Positions 17,360 to 25,353 of a DNA stretch of 64,000 bases are shown one piece after another (the stretch's first letter is position 1; the number at the start of each line of letters is the position of its first letter). The translations under genes and the position numbers were made by a program. The stretch is from an uncultured Lachnospiraceae bacterium (GTDB lineage Bacteria > Bacillota > Clostridia > Lachnospirales > Lachnospiraceae): contig CACXUY010000004.1 of assembly GCA_902770965.1 (NCBI GenBank), positions 1 through 64,000 on the forward strand, given 5' to 3'. Below the pieces are notes generated by a model that was not told where the DNA came from, ran no database searches, and saw nothing but the letters and a program-made list of their open reading frames with translations.

Positions 17360-17905
17360 TCACTCGGTGTCAGCCTGTCGAAAATCAAGATCTTTCTTGA
17401 GTGCTTCAAGGAAGGGCACGGGCAATCCTTTCTTCGGAATTATCCGGTAATCCCTGTCGATCTCATCGTAGGTAAAGCTCTTGCGTCCTCCGCTGCGCGC
17501 TCGTTTCCAGAAAGAAAAGACATCCCTGAATGGGATATAATACAGTTCGTCCCTGTGCTCCATGTACAGGAGTATGAAAGCTATGCCGTCCTGCTTCTCA
17601 AAGTCTGTCATGAAGTTCATCTGGTGCTCGTGTATGTTGGCGACAGGAAAGCTGTCCGACATACATTCCTTCGCGTCAAAGCATACGGGGATGCCCTGAA
17701 CAACTCCTATGTAGTCAACCGTGCTTTTCTGGTCGAAGTACGCGAGGGTGATATGCCGGGTATTTTTGTCGATCTCAAGCGGTTTGATAGGCGTTGGTAT
17801 CTTCTGCACGAGTCCGAGACCGGTTTTCCTGTACTGTTCAATAGAAAGATTGACCAGGTCTTCAAGGGTAGAACCTCTGAGCCCTCTGCTTCCCCATGTA
17901 GCCAT
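17360..17905 (-). CDS. recU: Holliday junction resolvase RecU
   Basis: 181 residues. It has the RecU landmarks STLEDLVNLS, KIPTPIKP, STVDYIGVVQGIPVCFDAKE (metal-binding D and ExK) and FHEHQ-like NIHEHQMNFM. It resolves four-way junctions in Firmicutes. The ATG overlaps the stop of the upstream pseudouridine synthase gene (TGATG), with GGAGG 5 nt before it. Confidence 0.92.
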   Translation of the reverse strand: MATWGSRGLRGSTLEDLVNLSIEQYRKTGLGLVQKIPTPIKPLEIDKNTRHITLAYFDQKSTVDYIGVVQGIPVCFDAKECMSDSFPVANIHEHQMNFMTDFEKQDGIAFILLYMEHRDELYYIPFRDVFSFWKRARSGGRKSFTYDEIDRDYRIIPKKGLPVPFLEALKKDLDFRQADTE

Positions 17906-19056
17906 CAAGTCCTCCGATCATTATCGTTCAGCCCCAGTGCCTTAAGTGTGAGCTTGAAATCAGAAGGAAGCTCAGCCACGAACTCCTTGCCGGAGATGCC
18001 CTTAAAGTCTTCACTGTATGGGAATACCACTCTTTCGGCGTGGAGCAGCTGCCGCCTCACGTGACAGGACTTGAAAAAAAGCTTGTTGACCGAGGCGTCT
18101 CCGTATTTGGCGTCTCCTATCACGGGATGGCCTATGGCGGCGAGCTGTGCCCTTATCTGATGTGATTTTCCGGTAATAAGCTCTGCCTCGAGCAGGGCGT
18201 AACCGCCGCCGGAGGACAGCTGCCTGAGGCGCGTGGTTATCATCGCGTATTTTTTGGAGTCTTTGTCCGAGGGTTCCATTACGACCTGCGAGGTGTTCGT
18301 CTTTTCGTCCTTGGAAAGATAGGCTGTGGCCTCGCGCGGCGGCTGCTCCTCTCCTTTGACGAGAGCATAATAATATTTATTGATGCTCCTGCTCCGTAGC
18401 AGTTCGGACAGAAACCTCAAGCCGGCCAGGCTTTTCCCGGCTAGAAGAACGCCGCTGGTATTCCTGTCAAGCCTGTTGCACACCGCAGGTCTGAAAGCCC
18501 TCATGTCATCAGGCTTTAGTTCTCCATTGTCGAGCAGATAAGCGATGAGGAGCTCGTTCATGGAAATGTCATCGGCCTTGGCCTTTTGCGAGAGCATGCC
18601 GGCAGGCTTGTTGATGATAAGGATGTCCTTGTCCTCGAAGATGATGTCGCTTTTTGACAGCTGATTCAGCTGCTGCCATAGCCCTGAGCCGGTCTTCGCC
18701 GGGCAGCTGGTAATCCTGCCCGCAGGGCCGTCGGATACGCGAGGTTCATCGTCTGATGTGTGAGCTTTCATATGACTGCCGCTTCTGGCCTTCAAAACAG
18801 CATCTGACGCATGACCCGCGGCAGAAGAAGGTGCCGTGCGGGAAAAGCTTGCTATGGTCTCGTCTGACAGGAAAAGCCTGACTTCATCGCCTGCCGAAAG
18901 CTTGTATGACCCTTCGGCTTTTTTTGAGTTCAGAGTTATGTTCTTCTTGCGGAGCATCTTATAGAAGAATGAGGCCGGGGCGACAGGCAAGAGCTTTCCC
19001 AGAAAGCGGTCCAGGCGCTGGCCGGCCTCATTTTCAGTTATCGTGTACGTCTTCAT
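17905..19056 (-). CDS. RluA-family pseudouridine synthase with S4 domain
   Basis: 383 residues. S4 RNA-binding domain at about 12-70 (QRLDRFLGKLLP), then a low-complexity Ser/Ala-rich insert at about 72-130, then the catalytic domain with CNRLDRNTSGVLL carrying the catalytic Asp, and GKSHQIRAQLAAIGHPVIGD. It probably modifies 23S rRNA (RluC/D type), but the exact site cannot be told. The first eight codons form the first unit of a six-copy tandem repeat that continues upstream. Confidence 0.92.
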   Translation of the reverse strand: MKTYTITENEAGQRLDRFLGKLLPVAPASFFYKMLRKKNITLNSKKAEGSYKLSAGDEVRLFLSDETIASFSRTAPSSAAGHASDAVLKARSGSHMKAHTSDDEPRVSDGPAGRITSCPAKTGSGLWQQLNQLSKSDIIFEDKDILIINKPAGMLSQKAKADDISMNELLIAYLLDNGELKPDDMRAFRPAVCNRLDRNTSGVLLAGKSLAGLRFLSELLRSRSINKYYYALVKGEEQPPREATAYLSKDEKTNTSQVVMEPSDKDSKKYAMITTRLRQLSSGGGYALLEAELITGKSHQIRAQLAAIGHPVIGDAKYGDASVNKLFFKSCHVRRQLLHAERVVFPYSEDFKGISGKEFVAELPSDFKLTLKALGLNDNDRRT

Positions 19057-19194
19057 TTTTCAGCTACCGTGTACATCTGCACTTTTGCAGCTTTCGATTA
19101 CGTCTTAGGTATAACAGCTATTGAGTATGTCTGCATTAAAACAGCTATCGTGTATGTCTTTAACTTTCAGTTATCGCATACGTCTGGATATTTG
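19035..19194 (-). repeat. Six-copy 27-bp tandem repeat spanning a start codon
   Basis: Six units of 26-27 bp begin at 19035, 19061, 19088, 19115, 19142 and 19168. Plus-strand consensus is CAGCTATCGTGTACGTCTGC followed by about 6-7 A/T-rich bases. The first unit contains the ATG and codons 1-8 of the pseudouridine synthase gene; the others fill its upstream region. Units differ by several substitutions. Confidence 0.9.
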
Positions 19195-19212
19195 TTCATG
19201 TTATGAAGCGCT

Positions 19213-19283
19213 GAATCCGCAATCGTTAATACTTTTCGCGGAATCTGCAATCGCTAAATATATGCGTCCGCGAGATCTGCATC
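19213..19283. repeat. Two to three degenerate repeats downstream of membrane-protein gene
   Basis: Units at 19213-19240 (GAATCCGCAATCGTTAATAC...CGCG) and 19241-19272 (GAATCTGCAATCGCTAAATA...CGCG), with a shorter third unit beginning AGATCTGCATC. They lie between the stop of the small membrane-protein gene and the six-copy repeat. Confidence 0.65.
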
Positions 19284-19293
19284 TCATGCCGTG

Positions 19294-19881
19294 TCACAGA
19301 CAGATGGAGAGCACGGCCTCTTCGATCATGCTGATCTTGCGCATATCCGCCTCGTCCGAAGGAGCCGGCAGGCTGCTGATCCGTGATATGAATTCTCCCC
19401 AGTCGGTATACAGCTTCATCCTCGCGGGATAATCCTTCCTTTTGAGGAGGTCGTTGACAGGGATCTCGGCCTGTTCTTTCCTGAATTTCTTGCCGTGCTG
19501 CCATCCGGAGTAAGCCACGATGCCGCCGGTATATACGACAGCGAAAGCACAGGGAATCCTGCGCCCCTTCTCGTCGATGATTATCAGGTCTGAAAGCAGC
19601 ATGCCGGCTTCATCAAAGGCTGCGAGCTCTCTGAACTGTTCCTCGGTGCCGTAATCCATGCCTAAAAGCGAAATGCCGACGACTAAGAAGTTGGCCATCG
19701 GTATGACGATAACAGCTGCCGGTACAGTGAAATAATTCATCCTGGAACCATATATCAATATTCCTATGACGAGGAGCAGGATGATAGGAATACAGCACAG
19801 CAGCCCGAAGAGAAACTGGGTTGCCCTGCGGCTCTTTATATAACCGAAGCGGCCTTTTCTAACGCTATTTAATCTGAACAT
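19294..19881 (-). CDS. Membrane protein of unknown function
   Basis: 195 residues. Two strong hydrophobic segments at about 23-43 (FLFGLLCCIPIILLLVIGIL) and 51-72 are followed by a soluble domain of about 115 residues. GGAGGGG lies 5 nt before ATG 19881; a frame to 19902 exists without a binding site. I do not recognise the family. Probably a two-TM protein with its C-terminal domain in the cytoplasm. Confidence 0.75.
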   Translation of the reverse strand: MFRLNSVRKGRFGYIKSRRATQFLFGLLCCIPIILLLVIGILIYGSRMNYFTVPAAVIVIPMANFLVVGISLLGMDYGTEEQFRELAAFDEAGMLLSDLIIIDEKGRRIPCAFAVVYTGGIVAYSGWQHGKKFRKEQAEIPVNDLLKRKDYPARMKLYTDWGEFISRISSLPAPSDEADMRKISMIEEAVLSICL

Positions 19882-19960
19882 CTTCCCCTCCGGGATACAC
19901 ATCTTCTGGCAGACTGGTATTCTAAGTCGAACCAGCCGCGTTGCCGCGTGGCTGGGGCGC

Positions 19961-19980
19961 TGAACAGCGGTGAACAGCGG
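19961..19980. repeat. 10-bp tandem duplication after metallo-hydrolase stop
   Basis: TGAACAGCGG occurs twice in tandem immediately beyond the stop codon (19982-19984) of the minus-strand metallo-hydrolase gene. A small example of the gene-edge duplications in this window. Confidence 0.6.
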
Positions 19981-19981
19981 G

Positions 19982-20608
19982 TCATCCGAGGTATTTCAGC
20001 ACGGCGGTCTGAGGCGGCGTGTCGGGATCGAGAGTAAAGCTGTTCGTGTCGTATTCTATGACCACATCCCTCTCGGAGAGGAAATCTTCAAGAAGGTGAA
20101 GCACTTCGTATCCGAAGCTGTCCGTGCGGTAGTGCATGGGTATCACTACTTTGGGCTTTATCTGATCCAAGAGCCGGAGGATGCCTTCGGGCTCCATGGT
20201 ATAATATCCGCCCACAGGGATCAGGACAAGGTCGAGTCCGCAAAGTTTATCAATGGCGTCAGCGTCGGGCATGCATCCTATGTCTCCGAAATGTGCGAGG
20301 CGCATGCCGCCAGCGCTTAAGACGGCGATCTTATTCATGCCGCGGAGGCTGCCGCCCGCGTCGTCATGAGGTATCTCGATGAATTCAACGGTGAAGGGGT
20401 TCTCTGCGCCTTTGACGAGCGTGACGCCCTCCCTGAAGCCATGGTCGCGATGCTCATGGCTGCAGATGACTTCGTTGGCTGTGAGGCGTATGTTTTCATA
20501 GCCTGGTACGACTCCGTCAGCGAAGGGGTCAAGCACTATGCTGTAGTCTCCGGCTTCGATGGTATAACAGCTGTGTCCATGCCATGTGATATGAATCTCA
20601 TTGATCAT
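19982..20608 (-). CDS. MBL-fold metallo-hydrolase
   Basis: 208 residues of the UPF0173-like metallo-beta-lactamase group: ITWHGHSCYTIEAG, zinc motif HEHRDHG, later HFGDIG and VVIPMHYRTD. Such enzymes hydrolyse phosphoesters or act on nucleic acid; the substrate is not predictable. GGAGG precedes ATG 20608. Confidence 0.88.
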   Translation of the reverse strand: MINEIHITWHGHSCYTIEAGDYSIVLDPFADGVVPGYENIRLTANEVICSHEHRDHGFREGVTLVKGAENPFTVEFIEIPHDDAGGSLRGMNKIAVLSAGGMRLAHFGDIGCMPDADAIDKLCGLDLVLIPVGGYYTMEPEGILRLLDQIKPKVVIPMHYRTDSFGYEVLHLLEDFLSERDVVIEYDTNSFTLDPDTPPQTAVLKYLG

Positions 20609-20717
20609 AAATCAGACCTCCATGTTTTGCCATATATTCTTCAGGGCAGTATTGACTATGTCTTCTTTAAAACATGCCGCAGCTCATGACCTGAGGCAGG
20701 AGACAATGTTCAAGACA

Positions 20718-21383
20718 TCAAAAAATGAGTGCCTCCAGTAATTGCCGCGTCGCTATCTCCTCATAGGAGTTGACATAATAGTCGGCAAGCTCCATGATGT
20801 CCTTCTTCTGCGGATCGTTCCAAGGATCGTATACGGCGCATACGCTCATGCCGGCGTTCTTGCCGGCGCGGACTCCCATGAGCACATCCTCAAAAACTAT
20901 GCACTCGTCAGGGATGACGTCAAGCCTGTCGGCAGCGGTCAGATATATCTCCGGGTCAGGCTTTCCGGTCTTTATGTCTTCGCCTGTGAGTATGACTTCA
21001 AAGAGATTCAGTACGCCGTTGGAGGCAAGTACTGCTTCCGTAAGTATCCTTGAGTTGCTTGTGGCTATGCCAAGAGCCAGTCCCTCGCTCCTCAGTATCC
21101 TTAACAGATCAAAGACCAGAGGCTTTAGTTTCACTTTACTTTTGTATCTGTCATAAGCCATCAGATTCCAGGCTTCCTGAATGTTCTCCACGCTGTCGTC
21201 GATGCGGAAGCGGTTCTTAAAATAAATAGCCGTCTCCCGCATGCTCATGCCCTCGATGATAGCTTTAAGGTCTGAGGGAGGCTTGTATCCGAATTGTTCA
21301 AGGTAGCATATGTCTATGTCAGCCCAGACCCACATGGAGTCAATGAGCGTTCCGTCGAGGTCAAATATAGCCGCTTTCTTCAT
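20718..21383 (-). CDS. HAD-superfamily phosphatase/phosphomutase-like hydrolase
   Basis: 221 residues. Motif I is FDLDGTLIDSM, motif II GIATSNS, then K in TGKPDPE and motif IV VFEDVLMGVRAG. It belongs to the beta-phosphoglucomutase/phosphoglycolate phosphatase group with a helical cap. It follows relQ by 5 bp and is presumably co-transcribed. Substrate unknown. Confidence 0.88.
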   Translation of the reverse strand: MKKAAIFDLDGTLIDSMWVWADIDICYLEQFGYKPPSDLKAIIEGMSMRETAIYFKNRFRIDDSVENIQEAWNLMAYDRYKSKVKLKPLVFDLLRILRSEGLALGIATSNSRILTEAVLASNGVLNLFEVILTGEDIKTGKPDPEIYLTAADRLDVIPDECIVFEDVLMGVRAGKNAGMSVCAVYDPWNDPQKKDIMELADYYVNSYEEIATRQLLEALIF

Positions 21384-21388
21384 GTGTC

Positions 21389-22189
21389 TTATACTTCCTG
21401 GGCCCCGTGCCTTGCTGCCACGGCATCGAGCTTGCGCTGAAATTCTTTGAGCTCGTCCAGAGTCCCTATCTTATACAGCTCCATGAATTCCTGCTGGATG
21501 TTAAGAACGGCAGCCCTGTCCTCATAATTATAAAGATTGTTGATGCTGTTATTTATGTCCTTCACCAATGTGGCCTTGATGTAAAACAGTTCCTGGGCAG
21601 TGACGATGTCTTCGCGGATAGAGGACATCTCCTGATCCATCTGCAGAACGGCGTCAGAAGAAGCTCTCAGCTTCGTCTTTACGTCATCCGGGACATTGCC
21701 GTTGTACTTATAGTTAAGGCTGTGCTCTATGGTCGCCCAGAAGTTCATCGCCAGCGTCCTTATCTGGATCTCGATAGGTATAGCGCGGGAACCATGGACA
21801 GTATAGACCTCATACTGAGCGATCATATGATAGCTGCGGTAGCCGCTGTCCTTGACGTCCTGAAGGTAATTCTTCTCCTCCAGAACCACCATGTCGGGGC
21901 GCTTGCGGATCTCATCCGCGACGCGTTCTATATCCTCCTCAAACTGGCATATCAGCCTGATGCCGGCAATATCGGTCAATACGTCAACAGCGCTCTCAAC
22001 GGGGATGGACTTGCGCTTGCATTTTTCGATAATGCTCGCGATCGTCTTTCGTCTGGTCTCAACTCTTTCCACATAAGAGTATCGCCCGATGTTACGGTTC
22101 TCCATGATCATGTGGTTGAACTTGACATCGAGCTCTTTGACGGCAAGATCATATGGGGAAAGGATCTCTTTCCATCTCTGAATCTCCAT
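21389..22189 (-). CDS. relQ: Small alarmone synthetase (RelQ/YjbM type GTP pyrophosphokinase)
   Basis: 266 residues with a synthetase domain only: RRKTIASIIEKC, DIAGIRLICQF, KDSGYRSYHMI, and IEIQIRTLAMNFWATIEH. There are no HD hydrolase or TGS/ACT domains. It makes (p)ppGpp from GTP/GDP and ATP. The C-terminal helical region fits the tetramer-forming part of RelQ. Confidence 0.93.
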   Translation of the reverse strand: MEIQRWKEILSPYDLAVKELDVKFNHMIMENRNIGRYSYVERVETRRKTIASIIEKCKRKSIPVESAVDVLTDIAGIRLICQFEEDIERVADEIRKRPDMVVLEEKNYLQDVKDSGYRSYHMIAQYEVYTVHGSRAIPIEIQIRTLAMNFWATIEHSLNYKYNGNVPDDVKTKLRASSDAVLQMDQEMSSIREDIVTAQELFYIKATLVKDINNSINNLYNYEDRAAVLNIQQEFMELYKIGTLDELKEFQRKLDAVAARHGAQEV

Positions 22190-22341
22190 ATAATAAACCT
22201 CATGAGAATTCCGGATATAACCATAAACGCCGGCAGATCAGAGTCCTTTAAGCTCATGGTCGCACCGGCGCTGTAATAAATCATGTGTCACGGTTGAAGA
22301 GCAATGTCTCTCTCAAAGCTGTGGGTGCCGCCCGGCGATGC

Positions 22342-22959
22342 TCACTCCTCTTCAGGCTCTTCGTCAAACTCATCCCCTTCGGCATCCTCGTCAAGATCAT
22401 CCTTGGAAGGTTCATCCTCCATGCTGCCGGCAAGCTCCCTGCGGTTGGATGCGACGAGGTCAAAGGACTGCTGCAGACGGCTGAGGAAGGATTCGAACTG
22501 GCTCTGGCTTCCGTCGATAGTCTGAGATAATATGGTCTCAAGATTCGCGAGCTGATTATCAGTATAGCTCATGGCGCTGTCACGAACCGCGTTCGCTTCG
22601 CCGACAGCCTCGTCGAGGATCTCCTGAGCCTTGTCCTGTGCCTGGCGGACGAATTCATCAGCCTGCTCATATGCCTGCTGCATGATTTCGTGCTCGTTCA
22701 CAAGCTGTTCGCGCTTTCTCTTGGCGGCCTCAATGATCTCGTCAGACTGCTTCCTGGCATCCGCTAATATAGCGTCCTTGTTAGCTATGATCTTCTGGTA
22801 CTTCTTGATCTCCTCCGGCGTCCTCATGCGCAGCTCGGCCATCATATCATCGATAATGTCCTTCTCAACGACTATGCTCTTACCGCCGGAAAAAGCCTGC
22901 ACCTTGCAGCCGTCAAGATATGCCTCGATCTCACCTATTAATTGTTCAATTCTGCTCAT
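22342..22959 (-). CDS. Coiled-coil DivIVA-like protein
   Basis: 205 residues. Helical throughout, with a long coiled coil (about 55-185) rich in Glu/Gln/Ala/Lys and a strongly acidic tail. The beginning (MSRIEQLIGEIEAYLDGCK) is typical of a protein encoded beside coaD in Lachnospiraceae and sometimes annotated as ATPase; no nucleotide-binding motif is visible. The ATG overlaps the coaD stop (TGATG). A cell-envelope or division role is possible by analogy only. Confidence 0.8.
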   Translation of the reverse strand: MSRIEQLIGEIEAYLDGCKVQAFSGGKSIVVEKDIIDDMMAELRMRTPEEIKKYQKIIANKDAILADARKQSDEIIEAAKRKREQLVNEHEIMQQAYEQADEFVRQAQDKAQEILDEAVGEANAVRDSAMSYTDNQLANLETILSQTIDGSQSQFESFLSRLQQSFDLVASNRRELAGSMEDEPSKDDLDEDAEGDEFDEEPEEE

Positions 22960-23537
22960 CACGTATCTCCTTCAAAACCCTGCTTTTTGGGTGATAATTT
23001 CTCTTCCAGATAGGGAATAATGCTCTCCGGCACAAACATACTGACATCCCCGCCGAACGCGGATACCTCGCGGACTATGCTGGAACTCAGATATGAGTAG
23101 CGAAGATCTGTCGTCAAAAAAATAGTATCAATATCAGGGCACATGGCATGATTCGTCTGTGCCATCTGAAGCTCGTATTCAAAATCGGTAACAGCGCGAA
23201 GTCCTCTCACAAGGACGTGGGCTTCGTATGAACGAGCGAAATCGATGGAAAGCCCCTCAAAAGAAACAACATCGACATTTGTCAGATGAGAGGTGACCCC
23301 ACAAATCATTTTAACACGTTCATCTGCGGAAAACAACGATTTTTTATTACGGTTGAAAAGAACACCAACTATAAGCCTGTCAAAGAGCCTTGACGCGCGT
23401 TCTATTACATCAAGGTGTCCGTAGGTTATAGGGTCAAAGCTTCCCGGATAGACCCCTATCCTCTTCGAGGAGCCCGATTCCTGCGGTTTCGAGGCATCCG
23501 GACTGATGCAGATAACAGTTTTTTCGTCTGTATACAT
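22959..23537 (-). CDS. coaD: Pantetheine-phosphate adenylyltransferase, N-terminally extended
   Basis: 192 residues; the family is usually about 160. The core starts at about residue 25 (RIGVYPGSFDPITYGHLDVI) and ends with YSYLSSSIVREV and the usual C-terminus. The first 24 residues (MYTDEKTVICISPDASKPQE...) have no family counterpart. The ATG at 23537 directly follows the rsmD stop with GGAGA upstream; no start codon lies closer to the core. It makes dephospho-CoA. Confidence 0.94.
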   Translation of the reverse strand: MYTDEKTVICISPDASKPQESGSSKRIGVYPGSFDPITYGHLDVIERASRLFDRLIVGVLFNRNKKSLFSADERVKMICGVTSHLTNVDVVSFEGLSIDFARSYEAHVLVRGLRAVTDFEYELQMAQTNHAMCPDIDTIFLTTDLRYSYLSSSIVREVSAFGGDVSMFVPESIIPYLEEKLSPKKQGFEGDT

Positions 23538-23538
23538 G

Positions 23539-24120
23539 TCATTCTTCTCCAATTCTGTTGTTTGCAACGGGACAGGCAAATATATGCTTGTTGGTCTTGT
23601 ATTCCTTGATCCTGACAACCTGATATCCGTCTGTTTCAAGGAATGAAAAATCATAGCGGATGTCGGCCTCGGCGATGATCAGCGTGTTGTCGCCGATTAA
23701 CGAGGTCCCGCGCAGAGCGAGAAAGACTGACCTGTAATAGTCGCTTCCGTAAGGGGGATCCATATAAATGATATCAAAAGGCCTGCCTTCCCTGTCAAGG
23801 CTTGTAATAGCGGCCAGCACATCCTTGGTCAGCAGCCGGCATCTGTCGCCCATCCTTGTGACCGCGATGTTCCGGCGGATACATTCGGACTGCTTTCTGC
23901 CGGATTCAACAAAGACAGCCTCGGCGGCGCCGCGGCTTAGTGCCTCTATACCGATGGCTCCGCTGCCGGAAAAAAGATCAAGAAAACGAGAGCCGCCGAT
24001 CCGGTTCTGGAGAATATTGAACAGGGTCTCCTTAATCCTGTCGGTCGTGGGCCGTGTCTCCTTCCCATCGACAGTCATCAGCTGAAGCCTCCTGGCGCTG
24101 CCGGCTATAACCCTTAGCAT
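23539..24120 (-). CDS. rsmD: 16S rRNA (guanine966-N2)-methyltransferase
   Basis: 193 residues: MLRVIAGSARRLQL, RPTTDRIKETLFNIL, SAM-binding FLDLFSGSGAIGIEALSRGA and catalytic MDPPYG. Adjacent to coaD as in most bacteria. Confidence 0.96.
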   Translation of the reverse strand: MLRVIAGSARRLQLMTVDGKETRPTTDRIKETLFNILQNRIGGSRFLDLFSGSGAIGIEALSRGAAEAVFVESGRKQSECIRRNIAVTRMGDRCRLLTKDVLAAITSLDREGRPFDIIYMDPPYGSDYYRSVFLALRGTSLIGDNTLIIAEADIRYDFSFLETDGYQVVRIKEYKTNKHIFACPVANNRIGEE

Positions 24121-24181
24121 AGTATCTCCTCTTAATATAAGATTATTGCGCTATTCTTTACAACAGACGAATGACAGCCTG

Positions 24182-25109
24182 TCAATTGAATCCATATATC
24201 CTCTGCGCGATCTTGTAGGCAGTGACAGACAGCTTTCTTCCGGCTTTTCCGGGAAGATTCATCACTTGTCCCACAAGCCCATGACGTATCCTGCAATAGG
24301 CGTAAGGATCTTTTTCCTTCAGGTATGACCATATCTCTTTCTTGTCCTTAAGGGCTTTCTCGGTACCGGCGAGAATCGAGAAGAGCGAAGAGATAGCGGT
24401 AACTATCTCAAGATAGTTGACGAGATAGTTCCTGAGATGCCGGTCGCCGATGGTCTTTATGTCATAGGCATCTATCATGAGGCGGTTGACCCTAAGCTGC
24501 TGGTCGAGCCTTGAAATCATTACCTTTTCGTTGACGGACTGGTCCTCTCTTCCGATATAATACATATAAAGGTCAAGATCCATATAGTATATCTTTTTGA
24601 CCCTGGCGAGAGGGACGTACACAAAAAGGTTATCGACGTAGAAGGTGTGCTCTGGGAGCCTTAAGCCTGATGTCCTCAGCACATCGGTGCGGTATATGAC
24701 CGAATGCATGAGGATGTATTTGCCAAGGCCAAGTCTGCCGGAAGCTTCCCAGCCAAAAACAGTATCTACAGGGAATGCTTTCCTGTACTGCATGACCTTC
24801 TTGTGCCTGGTTCCGGCTTTATCGTATACATAGTTGCAGACGAACATGTCCACCCTTGTCTCTTCCATGACAAGTGATTCAAGGCGGTCTAGTACTCTGG
24901 CGTAGGCCTCGGTTGGGCTGATGGACAGCCTTCACGATATCGGGGTATTCTTTCTGGAAATCATCCGCGATCGAAGCGGTGGCGTCCTTGGAGCCGTCAT
25001 CGACTATGATGACCTCGACCCGGTCGCCTCCCTTGATAAGCCCCTCGATGCAATTCCTCATATAGGCCTCGGAATTGTAGCAAGGGACGCAAACTGACAG
25101 TAACTTCAT
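24182..25109 (-). pseudogene. Family 2 glycosyltransferase disrupted by internal deletion
   Basis: The N-terminal part (MKLLSVCVPCYNSEAYMRNC, VEVIIVDDGSKDAT) reads to HQPN and then runs out of frame into a stop near 24879. The second part continues in another frame with EAYARVLDRLESLVMEET and reads to 24182. The junction is near 24909-24914. About 30-35 residues between HQPN and EAYARVL are missing compared with intact relatives, including the GGxGxAxN and DSDD (metal-binding) segments. No active enzyme can be made from this sequence. An assembly error is the alternative. Confidence 0.85.
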
Positions 25110-25133
25110 CTGACTGTACCTCACAAGTTCATA

Positions 25134-25179
25134 CATGATAGCGGTCATCCTGAATACAAACAGCCTGACCGCTATCATG
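25134..25179. repeat. 14-bp perfect inverted repeat
   Basis: CATGATAGCGGTCA at 25134-25147 and TGACCGCTATCATG at 25166-25179 are separated by 18 bp. It lies in the region upstream of the broken glycosyltransferase and divergent prs. It could be a hairpin or a protein-binding site. Confidence 0.75.
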
Positions 25180-25234
25180 TTATTATAAATGCCTTATCAC
25201 ACCCTGTCAATGTGAGGGATTCTTTTGTTTCTTC

Positions 25235-25263
25235 TTGAGTTTCTCCGTCCATCATGTTATAAA
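25235..25263 (+). promoter_or_regulatory. Promoter of prs
   Basis: TTGAGT (25235-25240), a 17-bp spacer and TATAAA (25258-25263), about 90 bp before the preferred prs start. Confidence 0.65.
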
Positions 25264-25353
25264 ATCTATAGATTGTGAAATGATGCGAAAGGAAGCAGTA
25301 CATTTCACATATGCCACAAGCCGACAGTGATGCCGGAGAAGGAGCAGGAGAAG

